64,000 nt of DNA from Flammeovirga kamogawensis (GCF_018736065.1 NZ_CP076129.1:868001-932000), one strand, 5' to 3'; positions 17,301 to 26,780 are shown, numbered from the stretch's first letter. Translations and numbers: made by a program. The notes: a model not told the origin generated them from the sequence alone.

Positions 17301-17769
17301 TATTATAATGTTCTGTAACTGTAAATTTATCAATTGATAAATCAGAATCATTAGTAGTAATAGCAATTGTATTTGTTCCCTCTACTAAGTTTACATCTAT
17401 AAGACTCACTTTTGCATAATCTTCATAAGCAAAGTTAGACGGATGGATCGTTTCTTGAGAGGCAGCTCCTCCGTTTACTATTACATTTACACTTTGTGTT
17501 ATACCACCATTAAAAGCATACAGATGTAGTTTATATAAACCTGCTTCAACCACATCTGTTACAGTAAATTCGATAGTACCTTCGTTATCAACAGTATTTT
17601 TAATTTTCACAAAAGAACCACCAGAGGCAAATTCTTTTTCAACAGTTGCAAATTCTCCTGTTAACGTTTCATTTTCTGCTTCGATAACCTCTCCATTAAA
17701 CGTAGCACCATAAAGGGCATTCGTAAAGAATAGTAGGAGTGTAATAATTTTCAAGTAATTTCTTTTCAT
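14362..17769 (-). CDS. Secreted multidomain right-handed beta-helix protein with CBM-like and T9SS domains
   Basis: 1135 residues. Domains in order: signal peptide (1-22); CBM6/35-like beta-sandwich (about 24-155); right-handed parallel beta-helix (about 158-665, opening YFSADGDDDANDG, with many N-N-x-F/I turns); Ig-like Big_2 domain (about 693-790); two CBM4/9-like jelly rolls beginning NGDFENGLTNW (about 797-925) and NNDFEKSTIGW (about 928-1050); T9SS type A sorting domain (about 1060-1135, SVYPNPATDQVTI and a KLLVR end). Such proteins are surface-bound or secreted lyases or glycosidases acting on algal polysaccharide; I cannot assign a CAZy family. It is divergent from a sulfatase gene, which supports a sulfated glycan substrate. 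The same N-terminal helix type recurs at 58039-59484. Confidence 0.85.
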   Translation of the reverse strand: MKRNYLKIITLLLFFTNALYGATFNGEVIEAENETLTGEFATVEKEFASGGSFVKIKNTVDNEGTIEFTVTDVVEAGLYKLHLYAFNGGITQSVNVIVNGGAASQETIHPSNFAYEDYAKVSLIDVNLVEGTNTIAITTNDSDLSIDKFTVTEHYNIFYFSADGDDDANDGSLASPWKTIAKASAVAEKETSGGLLSPGSQLLFRAGDTFEGNFLVKCSGTADRPIHISSYGVGELPIITGSGAIAGGDYFEAMKLLNVSHVVVSKLWIKNDRQNNDRFTYGESNSYGIRVTANKWGGVSSNLEFRDLKFSDIFGVGVPEEFNDLSVTGLRFESEANEPNLEVSIKNVLVEDCYFTHLGKAGVWAIHKGSEEVGNDTINRNMDFIIRNNTFTKTGGSGVILSKMYNALVDNNEFDRSGHSMASEPRLAGRGSGMWVFKCVNVIGQYNRSYSVRGSGDSYGMHIDFGNRNIIYQYNYSEDSEGGFVEVLGDNHNVAYRYNVSVNDGFRTNHGSTIWTSGYVGTDNTPVPSNDVYVYNNTVYLDANNAPDFSIFSEDTYIYNNIFVQTGSGVMGEKVEIDIQNNGEFIVDNNLFRGNINSAFTNLDNSALSGNPSFVNAGAKNIEGYQIYEGSVVVDAGKTFPEPTFPMAGQGIFKDITLVASHDIYGNAVDISTYLPNVGADNNYNSEIDPSVIRVESVSTSPQNTVQLLEGATQQLQAVILPNNASNKNVTWSSANTAIATVDANGLVTAIANGSTSIQVTTEDKGLTASVTIAVGTDVITEVLNGDFENGLTNWGKWADANTGSTSHHGNLAAKLTGPSSIRQWVKVKPNTTYTLSGFAKVIDPENDRVVLGINDEKDKGIGNVQIYDTEYTLHQFMFTTSASTDSVKVFFWRPANGVGNAFADEIKLEETAYVVNNDFEKSTIGWTTWGSQNISTTQNNGSSALTISGNAGANQIFKTKASTTYEISFYAYVEDNTVPVSFSLSNADGGNVYASKSIVATVNTKHTFTFTTDDVENTKFGFWRPQNSTGNAYLDDITVTEISGSGARVASISEMEEVFTVSVYPNPATDQVTISTQSAGVSTVQIYNLMGQMELSKSFTSQTNVDVNVLTAGLYVVVISDEFGNNTSTKLLVR

Positions 17770-18122
17770 AGCATTTCTTCTTTTTACAGTTTAAAATACA
17801 CTCTTGATAAGTAGTTCATAAAGTAGTTTTAGATTATCTGCTTTAAGATTCAAGAGTAGTAAAAAAGTGTTCTTCGTTAAATAATAACTTCAGAACTGTT
17901 AGTTAACTGATCACAATGTAGAAGGTGAATCAAAAAATTATGAGCACAATCACTGAAATTAAATATCACTTTCTTTACAAAAAATAGCGTATTTTATACA
18001 CTAATAATTATTAATCTTATTCTGCTAATCACTTTTAGAAAAGGGTATTAAATTCATTTATAGCTCTAAAAACATCATTTTAAATAGCTAAAATGCAAAC
18101 AAGCAAATTGAATTGTAGTATC
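17770..18122. other. Divergent promoter region between beta-helix and sulfatase genes
   Basis: 353 bases, AT-rich, between divergently transcribed genes, so it should hold both promoters and any shared regulator site. I see no convincing consensus promoter pair and no perfect long inverted repeat. A frame-open ATG at 18093 lies upstream of the sulfatase signal peptide and was not used as the start. Confidence 0.45.
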
Positions 18123-19655
18123 ATGAAAAAAATTAAGTCCTTCATTTTTATGTTCATTTTGATGATTAATCCTGTCAAAGCTCAAAATCCAAATATTATT
18201 ATTATTTATGCCGATGACTTAGGAATTGGAATGCTAGGCCACGAAGGACAAAAGATTATTACAACTCCCAATATAGATCAACTTGCTACAGATGGTTTAC
18301 GTTTTGAACAGGCGTATTCTAATATGCTCTGTGCACCAGCAAGAGCTTCGTTAATTACAGGATTGCATGATTGTCATAAAGATGAATTTAAAATAACTAA
18401 AGGTACTGCATATATCAATGCCAATAATTCTAATTTGGCAGCTATTGAAAATTCCTTGCAAGAGAAACTAGGTGAAGAAAATCCAGAAGAGGTTTTTATT
18501 GGTAAAATTGCTCAAGAAATGGGATATAAAACTGCTCAAATTGGGAAATTAGAATGGGGATTCTCTACAACCAATAAGCAAATGAAATTACACGGTTGGG
18601 ACTATTACTTAGGCTACCTAGATCATGTAAGAGCACATGGTTTTTATCCTCCTTTTCTTTTTGAAAATGGTGATATAGTAGAAATTGAAGGAAACACACT
18701 TTTAAATTGTGGTAAATCTAATGAACCAGAAACGGAAGAACATTATAAAGAACGTTGGAATATGAAAGGGAAAAGTGTTTATTCTCAAAACTATTTTATG
18801 GACAAAGTTCTTGGTTTTATAGATGATCATACTGATACTCCTTTCTTGCTATATTTCCCTACGCAATTACCACACGGACCTGTTGCTATCCCTAAAGTGC
18901 ACCCTGATTTTGTAAATGATGACCGTCTAACTCAAATAGAAAAAGAATATGCTTCTATGGTAAAATTATTGGATGATAATGTCGGACAAATCATGAAAAA
19001 ATTAGAAGAGACAGGTTTAGAAGAGAATACCATTGTAATTTTTACGGCAGACAATGGGCACGAAATCTATTATAGTAAAAAAGGAAGAGTTGAAAAACCG
19101 TACACCAATAAAGTAACCAAAGAACAATTTGATGATTACAACAGAAAATATTACAGTACTTTAAGTGGTGATGTTTTTGATGGAAATGGTGGTAGAGCAG
19201 GTTTAAAAAGAAGTAATTTAGAAGGTGGTATTCATGTTCCGTTAATTATAAAATGGCCAAATAAAATTTCTAAAGGCAGTATATCCAAACGTCTTACAGC
19301 CAATTACGATATTCTACCAACAATAGCAGAATTTACGGGATATTGTAAACAATTTACTACCGATGGCATTTCTTTTTATGATGCTCTATTAGGTGAAAAA
19401 GGAAAAGAAAATCACGATTTTATTGTCTATTCATCGTTTACAGGACCTACGCTAATCACAAATGAAGGATGGAAGCTAAGAACTCATCTTCAAAAAAAGG
19501 CATTTGAACTCTATTATTTACCCAATGATTTTGGAGAAAAAAAGAACCTCGCAAACAAGTACCCGAAAAGGTTAAAAGCCTTAAAAGAAAAATTATTGAT
19601 TGCCTGTGAGGGTAATTTTGAAAATGGACTATTTAAGTACGGAGCACAGCTTTAA
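18123..19655 (+). CDS. Secreted type I sulfatase
   Basis: 510 residues from the ATG at 18123, chosen because it begins a clean signal peptide (MKKIKSFIFMFILM, cleaved after KAQ). The earlier in-frame ATG at 18093 would add a polar extension. Metal site Asp31-Asp32 in IIIIYADDLG; the formylglycine motif is CAPARASLITG with Cys70 as the modified residue; later motifs HGPVAIP and FTADNGHE supply metal and active-site residues. Sulfatases of family S1 hydrolyse sulfate esters in the periplasm and need a formylglycine-generating enzyme, not seen in the window. It is divergent from the beta-helix T9SS gene and followed by a CPBP protease gene 60 bases on. Substrate is not readable from sequence. 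Confidence 0.92.
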   Translation: MKKIKSFIFMFILMINPVKAQNPNIIIIYADDLGIGMLGHEGQKIITTPNIDQLATDGLRFEQAYSNMLCAPARASLITGLHDCHKDEFKITKGTAYINANNSNLAAIENSLQEKLGEENPEEVFIGKIAQEMGYKTAQIGKLEWGFSTTNKQMKLHGWDYYLGYLDHVRAHGFYPPFLFENGDIVEIEGNTLLNCGKSNEPETEEHYKERWNMKGKSVYSQNYFMDKVLGFIDDHTDTPFLLYFPTQLPHGPVAIPKVHPDFVNDDRLTQIEKEYASMVKLLDDNVGQIMKKLEETGLEENTIVIFTADNGHEIYYSKKGRVEKPYTNKVTKEQFDDYNRKYYSTLSGDVFDGNGGRAGLKRSNLEGGIHVPLIIKWPNKISKGSISKRLTANYDILPTIAEFTGYCKQFTTDGISFYDALLGEKGKENHDFIVYSSFTGPTLITNEGWKLRTHLQKKAFELYYLPNDFGEKKNLANKYPKRLKALKEKLLIACEGNFENGLFKYGAQL

Positions 19656-19715
19656 ATTTTGTTATTCAATTAAAAAATCATCAAATTTAAAGATATTTTA
19701 AACTAACTGTTACTC

Positions 19716-20471
19716 ATGCTTACTAAAAACGCTAAACCATTGAGACCATTTTTATGTCGTAAACTAGAACTAAATTGGAAGTTTAGTATATCGATACTTC
19801 TGTTAATTTGTATCCCTAGATTTTACTTGGTTTTAAAAGCCAATGTAACGCAAAATTATTCTTCAATTGGTCTAATAATGTTACTTTCTGGTTTAATTCC
19901 CTTTGTTTTCTTGAATAAAAGTGGACTAAAAGAAATTGGAGTATGTGCTCCTAATAAATACTACAAGTTATTTTTTTGCCTTTTAATAGGAATCTTATTT
20001 AGTTATATACTTTATCTTATCGGTATTAATTTATTTGGAGTTACTTATGAAAATTGGTATGTGTATATTCGAGAATCTTACAATATACCTAGCGTTATTT
20101 CTGATGATGATAAAATGACACTTTTCATCATAATGTCAATAACAGGAATGATATTTAGTCCTTTAGGAGAAGAATTATTTTTTCGAGGGCTCGTGCATAC
20201 CGGACTATCGAATTCTTTAGGAGATCGATTAGCAACTGTAATTGATAGTTTATCTTTTGCTTTAGTTCATGTCTCTCATTTTGGTATTTTATATATTAAT
20301 GATAGTTGGAAATTTTATCCAATACCAACTGTAATATGGATAATTAGTATGTTTCTAGTTAGTCTACTATTTATCAAAATGAAAAATTGGACACATTCTA
20401 TTTGGGGTGCTATCGTATGTCATGCTGGATTTAATTTAGGAATGATATATGTTATTTTCTTCTTAATTTAA
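19716..20471 (+). CDS. CPBP-family intramembrane metalloprotease
   Basis: 251 residues with about seven membrane helices. It carries the glutamate-arginine motif PLGEELFFRG (Glu152, Glu153, Arg157), a histidine motif LVHVSHFG (His185, His188) and a last motif CHAGFNLG, the three signatures of the CAAX protease/bacteriocin-processing (CPBP, Abi) family. Members cleave or process substrates within the membrane, and some confer bacteriocin self-immunity. It lies 60 bases after the sulfatase on the same strand, possibly co-transcribed by read-through. It is about 6 kb from the RiPP operon and on the other strand, so a link with that peptide is only a possibility. Confidence 0.88.
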   Translation: MLTKNAKPLRPFLCRKLELNWKFSISILLLICIPRFYLVLKANVTQNYSSIGLIMLLSGLIPFVFLNKSGLKEIGVCAPNKYYKLFFCLLIGILFSYILYLIGINLFGVTYENWYVYIRESYNIPSVISDDDKMTLFIIMSITGMIFSPLGEELFFRGLVHTGLSNSLGDRLATVIDSLSFALVHVSHFGILYINDSWKFYPIPTVIWIISMFLVSLLFIKMKNWTHSIWGAIVCHAGFNLGMIYVIFFLI

Positions 20472-20515
20472 ATTACATTTCTTTTCTAAAAAAATCACTT
20501 AATCTGCTAAAAACA

Positions 20516-20635
20516 ATGAAAAAACTAGTAGGATTCTATCACTCAAATAAAAAATTAGTCCATTCACTATTTCTTGTAGGAGTGGTTATTGGTTCAGTAG
20601 CAATGGGGTATTTATTATACATCAATAAAGTATAA
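20516..20635 (+). CDS. Small single-span membrane protein (39 aa)
   Basis: ATG at 20516 opens 39 codons ending TAA at 20635. The product has a basic N-terminus (MKKLVGFYHSNKKLVHS), one hydrophobic helix (about 18-35, with GVVIGSVAMG) and a short polar end. It lies 44 bases after the CPBP protease on the same strand. Topology is that of a bitopic membrane peptide. No family is recognised. The bases from 20636 to 20911 contain no further gene. Confidence 0.4.
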   Translation: MKKLVGFYHSNKKLVHSLFLVGVVIGSVAMGYLLYINKV

Positions 20636-20911
20636 CTATATTTTTGAATTACATTATAATTATCTCCTGTTATTTCAAGTGTAAGAGTAAGTGTATATTT
20701 AAAAAAATATAACTGATCTATATTTATAAACAAGGGCTTAACTCACATATTATAGAGATTTACAACATACAATAATTACAAATTAATTCTCAGTAGATTT
20801 TGTGTTACTAATTCTTTTTACACCTATTTATTCGTTGAATATATTTTTATAACTTGCATTAAACTTAGTGGATTTACTTATACAAACAATAAAATATTAT
20901 TTAAAGCAACA

Positions 20912-23779
20912 ATGAGACTACTACTAATAACATTGATAATATTATCAACGTCTTTAACCAATTACGCACAAATCAATCATGCCCTTACGGAATCGGATGT
21001 GACAATTGTGAATGGGGAAATAAAAGAATACCACAGTGCGTATACTCATATTATCATACCACCTATTTTAGATGGGCAAGAAGTGACTTCAATTGGTGAG
21101 AGAGCCTTTAGTAATAAAACTTTATTAGGTGTAATTCTACCTAATACTTTAAAAAATATTGGTGATTTTGCATTCACTTCGAATGCATTAATACAAATTG
21201 AATTACCAATGTCATTGAAAAGTATTGGAAGAGGAGCCTTTCAATTTAATTCTATTGAAAGTGTCGAATTTCCAGCATCATTAACTGAAATAGGTAGTGG
21301 TGCTTTTCAGTTAAATCAAATACGAAATGTTGTATTACCTGATTCATTACTACATATTCATAATGCCGTTTTTTCATTAAACCGATTGGAAAGTATCGAA
21401 TTACCTGAATCATTATTAAGTATTGGTAATTTTGCTTTTTCAGATAATTTATTGACGAATATTGAATTACCCGAATCCTTATTAAGGATTGGTTATTCTG
21501 CTTTTTCAAATAACTTAATAACTAGTATTACATTGCCAAATTCACTTTCATATATTAGTGATAGAATGTTTTATCAAAATAAATTAGAAAGCGTAGTACT
21601 TCCAGATTCATTGATATATATAGGTCATGAAGCTTTTGTGAATAATGAACTAAATAGTATTGTGTTACCAGAGACTTTAATTGGTATTGGACGAGATGCA
21701 TTTTATAATAATAATTTAAGTGAAATAGAATTACCAAATTCAATCACCGATATTGGTTTATATGCATTCTCAGGAAATCAAATTTCTAATTTAACTCTTC
21801 CTGAAATAGTTAATGATGGAGAGTGGAATGTTGAAGTCATAAATAATGAAGTGACAGTAAATGGGGAGTATTATTATATTCCTAATGAAATTATGACTTT
21901 ATCTTCTGATGATATATTAATTGAAAATGGAACTATTAAGGCTTATTTCGGGTCAGATCAAGCAATAGAAATTCCTTCAATCATTAATAGTCAAACTGTA
22001 ACTTCTATTGCAGATAGTGTATTTCAAAATAAATTATTAAAGAAGTTAATTTTACCAAATTCACTGAAGAGCATTGGAGAGTTCACATTTCATGACAATA
22101 AATTAACAGAAATTCAGTTTCCTGAATCAATCACAAATATAGGTTCTGGTGCATTTTCTAATAATAAATTAATGGAAATTGAACTGCCAACATCAATAAC
22201 AACGATAAATACCCATTCATTTTCAGCAAATAAATTAACAACTATTATTTTACCAAACTCCATTACAAGTATAGATCATTTTGCTTTTTCCAATAATCGA
22301 TTAACTGATATTAAACTATCTGAATCTATTATAAGTATTGCAAACTATGCCTTTTTTGATAATGATTTAGTTAATATTGATCTTCCTCCATTATTAAAAA
22401 CAATTGGAGCATCTGCTTTTCAATATAACAAATTAATTGCTATTGAGTTTACTGAATCTATTACAAGTATTGGTCGATATGCATTTGCTAATAATGCACT
22501 AAATAGCGTTGAATTACCAAATTCACTTACAGAAATTGGACTAAATGCCTTTAATATTAATAATTTTCAAACCTTTATTCTTCCAAAACCTACATTTGAA
22601 GGAAATTGGAATGAAGGTAAATCTAATGAAGAGGTACCTGTTAAAGGATATTATTTTTATGGTATAGAAGATCAGACTCCTAAAAATGATTATTCTGTTG
22701 AAAATGGTAAAATTATAGCGTATAATGGTAAAGAGACTTCTATTGAAATACCCCAATATATTGATGGCGTAAAGATAATTGCAATTGGCAAATCTGCATT
22801 TAAAAATAAAGAATTAACAAATGTAGTATTACCTGATAGTCTTGTAAGTATTGATAAAGAAGCATTTTCAGGCAATCAATTAACATCAATATCTATACCT
22901 TCATCTGTTGTATATATCGGAGAGAATGCTTTTTCAGATAATCAGTTTGAGCGTTTATTATTGCCGTCTTATATTTCTCGTAATATTTATGAAGTTGTTA
23001 ATGGATGGGTATCTAATACAGGTGAAAAATATGGTAGAGAAGAGGAAGTAGTTGATTTAACAAAAGGTTATCGATTAGATTTTTCATTCACGGGACATTT
23101 AATTACACTTTTATATGAAGATGGAAAAACAGATTTTGGTGTGTTAGGTACTTATTTTCTGTCATTTGAAGGTCAGAAAAGTGCTTCCTTTATTGTAAGA
23201 AAAGGTTCAAATATTATTTCTGGATCAACTGAATTTGATGAAGGATTTGAAATTTCACCTATATTTTATGAATTAAAAGAAGTCCAAGAAAACCACGTTT
23301 TAAGGTTTAAGAAGGTTTTATATAACTATACAATAAACTATCATAATGCCGAAGGTTATGAAGGCGTTGTAAGTTATACGATAGAAAGTGAATTAATAGA
23401 ATTACCATCATTGGAACGCGAAGGGTATACGTTTGAAGGTTGGTATTCCGATGCATTATTTACAACATCAATTGATGAAATTCCCACAGGATCTTCTGGG
23501 GATCTAGATTTGTATGCTAAGTGGTCATTAAATGAAATTACTAATGTACCAACATATGAAACTTCAGTATCTATCTACCCAAACCCAACATCTTCTTATT
23601 TTAGAGTGGAATCTGAACAAAAGATTATCGAAATCAACATTATAGATACAAGAGGTATACTTCAAAAAATGTTTAAGGCACAAAAGAAATACAGTGTAAA
23701 TAAATTATCCCCTGGTGTTTATATCGTTTCAATTACAGTATCAGGTGGCGTAATCAATAAAAAATTGATTATCGAATAA
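20912..23779 (+). CDS. BspA-like LRR_5 surface protein with InlB B-repeat-like module and T9SS domain
   Basis: 955 residues. Signal peptide (1-19, MRLLLITLIILSTSLTNYAQ); then about 25 leucine-rich repeats of the LRR_5/BspA type (consensus IELPxSLxxIGxxAFxxN), arranged in three blocks (about 45-300, 345-575, 620-685). The first two blocks end in a similar separator with a W and a VNGEYYY or VKGYYFYG motif, so the blocks look like duplications. After an acidic beta region comes an InlB B-repeat/Flg_new-like module (about 800-870, EREGYTFEGWYSD and LYAKW), then a T9SS sorting domain (about 880-955, SIYPNPTSSYFRV and KLIIE). BspA-type LRR proteins mediate adhesion. A second LRR_5/T9SS protein lies at 48898-50481. 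Confidence 0.9.
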   Translation: MRLLLITLIILSTSLTNYAQINHALTESDVTIVNGEIKEYHSAYTHIIIPPILDGQEVTSIGERAFSNKTLLGVILPNTLKNIGDFAFTSNALIQIELPMSLKSIGRGAFQFNSIESVEFPASLTEIGSGAFQLNQIRNVVLPDSLLHIHNAVFSLNRLESIELPESLLSIGNFAFSDNLLTNIELPESLLRIGYSAFSNNLITSITLPNSLSYISDRMFYQNKLESVVLPDSLIYIGHEAFVNNELNSIVLPETLIGIGRDAFYNNNLSEIELPNSITDIGLYAFSGNQISNLTLPEIVNDGEWNVEVINNEVTVNGEYYYIPNEIMTLSSDDILIENGTIKAYFGSDQAIEIPSIINSQTVTSIADSVFQNKLLKKLILPNSLKSIGEFTFHDNKLTEIQFPESITNIGSGAFSNNKLMEIELPTSITTINTHSFSANKLTTIILPNSITSIDHFAFSNNRLTDIKLSESIISIANYAFFDNDLVNIDLPPLLKTIGASAFQYNKLIAIEFTESITSIGRYAFANNALNSVELPNSLTEIGLNAFNINNFQTFILPKPTFEGNWNEGKSNEEVPVKGYYFYGIEDQTPKNDYSVENGKIIAYNGKETSIEIPQYIDGVKIIAIGKSAFKNKELTNVVLPDSLVSIDKEAFSGNQLTSISIPSSVVYIGENAFSDNQFERLLLPSYISRNIYEVVNGWVSNTGEKYGREEEVVDLTKGYRLDFSFTGHLITLLYEDGKTDFGVLGTYFLSFEGQKSASFIVRKGSNIISGSTEFDEGFEISPIFYELKEVQENHVLRFKKVLYNYTINYHNAEGYEGVVSYTIESELIELPSLEREGYTFEGWYSDALFTTSIDEIPTGSSGDLDLYAKWSLNEITNVPTYETSVSIYPNPTSSYFRVESEQKIIEINIIDTRGILQKMFKAQKKYSVNKLSPGVYIVSITVSGGVINKKLIIE

Positions 23780-23821
23780 TACAATTATTGTTCAGTTAGT
23801 GTTATTAATTGAAATAGGAGT

Positions 23822-23850
23822 TATACTTTTTACTAATTCATAAAAGTATA
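23822..23850 (+). terminator. Terminator of the LRR surface protein gene
   Basis: A perfect 9-bp stem TATACTTTT / AAAAGTATA with an 11-base loop, 42 bases after the stop, followed by CCTCTTATTTTTT on the plus strand. Confidence 0.6.
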
Positions 23851-24067
23851 CCTCTTATTTTTTAAAAAAACTTTTCTAGTTAATAAACTCTATGTTAATG
23901 TATATACTATGTGGTTAATTTTTTGAATTATTACTGCTACTAATTCTAAACCTAAAAATCCCAATCCACATAAATTTTAAGTAAATAGTACTATCAAAAA
24001 TGAGGAACTATTATTAATGTTGAATACCTATATCATTCTCTATTTAGGTACATTAAAACATAAAGCG

Positions 24068-26686
24068 ATGAACATTATTTTTTATACTATACTATTCATA
24101 ATTGCAGTATTTCTCCCTAAAGGAATACAAGCACAAACTCCTCTTTTAAGCGAGCGGATCCCTATTCTAAAAAGTTACGATCAAAACCATTTACACAGGA
24201 TTGCGCTCCCAATTGGAGGTATTGGAACGGGTACTGTTTCTCTTGGTGGAAATGGAGCTTTAAAAGATTGGGAAATCATGAATGTACCTGCAAAGGGATA
24301 CAGTACTGTAACTACAGGTAACGACGCTCCGTTCTTTGCCATCTATACAAAAAAGAAAAATACTGCAGCTAATACTAAGGCTTTACTTGGTCCTATTGAT
24401 TTTGCAGATTACCAACATTACGAGGGACGTTCGGTAAACCATCACGGATTTCCTCGTTTTAGAAATGCTTCTTTCGAAACTTCTTACCCGTTTGGTATTG
24501 TAAATCTATCTGATAAAACAATGCCTGTTAAAGTGAAAATTGTAGGATATAATCCTTTAATACCTACTAATTCTGATGCATCGGGTATACCAATTGCAAT
24601 TCTTAACTACGAAGTTGAAAATACAAGTACAGAAGAAATTGAAGTAGCTATATCTGGTAATATCAGAAACTTTATTGGAAAAGATGGAAGTAATTTTACT
24701 TCAGATTGGAAAGGAGATTTTATACCTAAAGGGGAGAAATACAATAAAAATGAATACCGTGAATCTGATCAACTAAAAGGTATTTATATGTATTCTGATT
24801 CTGTAGATAAAAACGATGCTGCTTGGGGTACTTTTGCGATTTCTACACCGAATGATCTCAATAGTAAAATTACTTATCGAACTAGTTCAGTTAAAAACGA
24901 TTGGTATAATAGTACTTTAAACTTCTGGGATGAATTTAGTGAAAATGGTTTATTAGTTGAAAAAGAAAAACAAATTGACCCTGACCCTTTGGCATCTTTA
25001 GCTGTTAAAAAAACATTGAAAGTTGGAGAAAAAAAGACATTTACTTTTTACCTTACTTGGAACTTCCCTAACCGTTATGCTTGGTCTACAGAGAAACTGA
25101 AAAATTTCTACGCTACACAATATACAGATGCGTGGGATGTAATTACTAAAGAAGTTGATCAGCTGCCTTTACTTACTAATCAAACATTAGATTTTGTAAC
25201 TGCTTTTGTAAATAGCTCTTACTCTGCACAGGTTAAAGAAGCTGCTTTATTTAATATAAGCACCTTGCGTTCTCAAACTGTTTTTAGAATTGAAGATGGC
25301 AAAATGTTTGGCTGGGAAGGAATTATGGATAGAAAAGGCTCTTGCTTTGGTTCTTGTACTCACGTTTGGAATTACGAACAGACTACTCCTTTCTTATTTA
25401 ATGATTTGGCAATGGGCATGAGAGAAGTTGAATTTGATTATGCTTTATCTGATAACGGACACATGGGATTTAGAACCAAACTCCCATTACAAAAAGGTGC
25501 TTCTGGAATTGATTTAGCCGCAGCTGATGGGCAGATGGGTACTATTATGAAATTCTATCGTGAATGGCAATTATCTGGAGACGCTGCCTTTTTAGAAAAA
25601 TGGTGGCCCAAAGTAAAGCTTGCTCTTTCGTATGCATGGATTGAAAATGGTTGGGATGGAAACCAAGATGGTGTAATGGAAGGTGTGCAGCACAATACTA
25701 TGGATGTGGAATATTATGGTCCTAACCCTCAAATGCAAATTTGGTATTTAGGTGCACTTAAAGCTGCAGAAAAAATGGCAAATCAAGTAAATGATAAAGC
25801 GTTTGCCAAAAAGTGTACACAGCTTTTTGATTATGGTTCTGAATGGACAGATACTCATCTTTTTAATGGTGAATATTATGAGCAGAAAATCCAAATGCCT
25901 ACTTCTAAAGCAGATATTCCTAAAGGTTTAATTCAAGGATACCGTAGAAACGGGTTAGACTTAGACGATCCTTTTTATCAGTTAGCTTCTGGTTGTTTGG
26001 TAGATCAGTTAGTGGGGCAATATATGGCACATATACTCGGTTTAGGGTACTTAGTGAAAGAAAAAAATGTAAAAACAACTTTAGAAAGTATTCTTAAATA
26101 CAATCAGAAAGAAGATATGTTTGAGCACTTTAATAATATGCGATCGTACACTATGGGCGATGAAAAAGCACTTTTAATGGCAAGTTGGCCTAAAGGTGGT
26201 AGACCAAGAGTTCCTTTTCCTTATTGGGCAGAGGTAATGACGGGTTTTGAATATACTGCTGCTATTGGCATGTTGTACGAAGGTATGGAAGCAGAGGGTT
26301 TAAGAACCATTAAAAATATCCGTGACCGTTACGATGGTAAAAAAAGAAACCCATTTGATGAAGCCGAATGTGGACATCATTATGCAAGAGCAATGGCATC
26401 TTGGGCAGGTATCTTAGCTGAAAGTGATTTCAATTATTCAGGAGTTAATAAATCAATTCAGTTTATTGAAAAAGAAGGAAATTACTTCTGGGCAAATGGT
26501 AGTGCTTGGGGCAGTTGTAGTATTGAAAAAGAAGATGAAGAATATACTGTGGAATTAAATGTGAAATATGGGGTACTTAAAGTGAAGTCTATCAAAATAG
26601 GTGAACAGATAAAGTATTATAAATCTGTAAAAGAAGTTACAGTTGATGATGAACCTTTAGTATTCAAATTGAAAAACACTCTTTAA
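24068..26686 (+). CDS. GH116-family beta-glycosidase (secreted)
   Basis: 872 residues from the ATG at 24068, which begins a proper signal peptide (to about residue 23, GIQAQ); an ATG at 24017 in the same frame is upstream of it. The N-terminal beta-sandwich opens with RIALPIGGIGTGTVSLGGNG, the hallmark of bile-acid beta-glucosidase/GH116 proteins. The C-terminal (alpha/alpha)6 barrel has CTHVWNYEQ, with Glu437 the likely nucleophile, and HNTMDVEYYGPN, with Asp546 the likely acid/base. GH116 members are retaining beta-glucosidases, beta-xylosidases and N-acetylglucosaminidases. The sulfatase 94 bases downstream on the same strand suggests desulfation and glycosidic cleavage of the same oligosaccharide. 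Family is sure, sugar specificity is not. Confidence 0.92.
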   Translation: MNIIFYTILFIIAVFLPKGIQAQTPLLSERIPILKSYDQNHLHRIALPIGGIGTGTVSLGGNGALKDWEIMNVPAKGYSTVTTGNDAPFFAIYTKKKNTAANTKALLGPIDFADYQHYEGRSVNHHGFPRFRNASFETSYPFGIVNLSDKTMPVKVKIVGYNPLIPTNSDASGIPIAILNYEVENTSTEEIEVAISGNIRNFIGKDGSNFTSDWKGDFIPKGEKYNKNEYRESDQLKGIYMYSDSVDKNDAAWGTFAISTPNDLNSKITYRTSSVKNDWYNSTLNFWDEFSENGLLVEKEKQIDPDPLASLAVKKTLKVGEKKTFTFYLTWNFPNRYAWSTEKLKNFYATQYTDAWDVITKEVDQLPLLTNQTLDFVTAFVNSSYSAQVKEAALFNISTLRSQTVFRIEDGKMFGWEGIMDRKGSCFGSCTHVWNYEQTTPFLFNDLAMGMREVEFDYALSDNGHMGFRTKLPLQKGASGIDLAAADGQMGTIMKFYREWQLSGDAAFLEKWWPKVKLALSYAWIENGWDGNQDGVMEGVQHNTMDVEYYGPNPQMQIWYLGALKAAEKMANQVNDKAFAKKCTQLFDYGSEWTDTHLFNGEYYEQKIQMPTSKADIPKGLIQGYRRNGLDLDDPFYQLASGCLVDQLVGQYMAHILGLGYLVKEKNVKTTLESILKYNQKEDMFEHFNNMRSYTMGDEKALLMASWPKGGRPRVPFPYWAEVMTGFEYTAAIGMLYEGMEAEGLRTIKNIRDRYDGKKRNPFDEAECGHHYARAMASWAGILAESDFNYSGVNKSIQFIEKEGNYFWANGSAWGSCSIEKEDEEYTVELNVKYGVLKVKSIKIGEQIKYYKSVKEVTVDDEPLVFKLKNTL

Positions 26687-26780
26687 AGTAAAATTTCAAA
26701 CTATCAAGATCAGCCTACAACTTAAGTAGTGGTCTGAACCTGATGAAAAAAGAAATATGAATTATAAAAATGATGATGGA

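Noticed and set aside
21252-22875. Minus-strand frames across the LRR gene
   Set aside because: They arise from the repeated codon pattern of the LRR units in the opposite strand.
20912-23779. CRISPR-like or tandem DNA repeats
   Set aside because: The periodicity is the roughly 69-base LRR coding unit with diverged sequence, not identical repeats with spacers.
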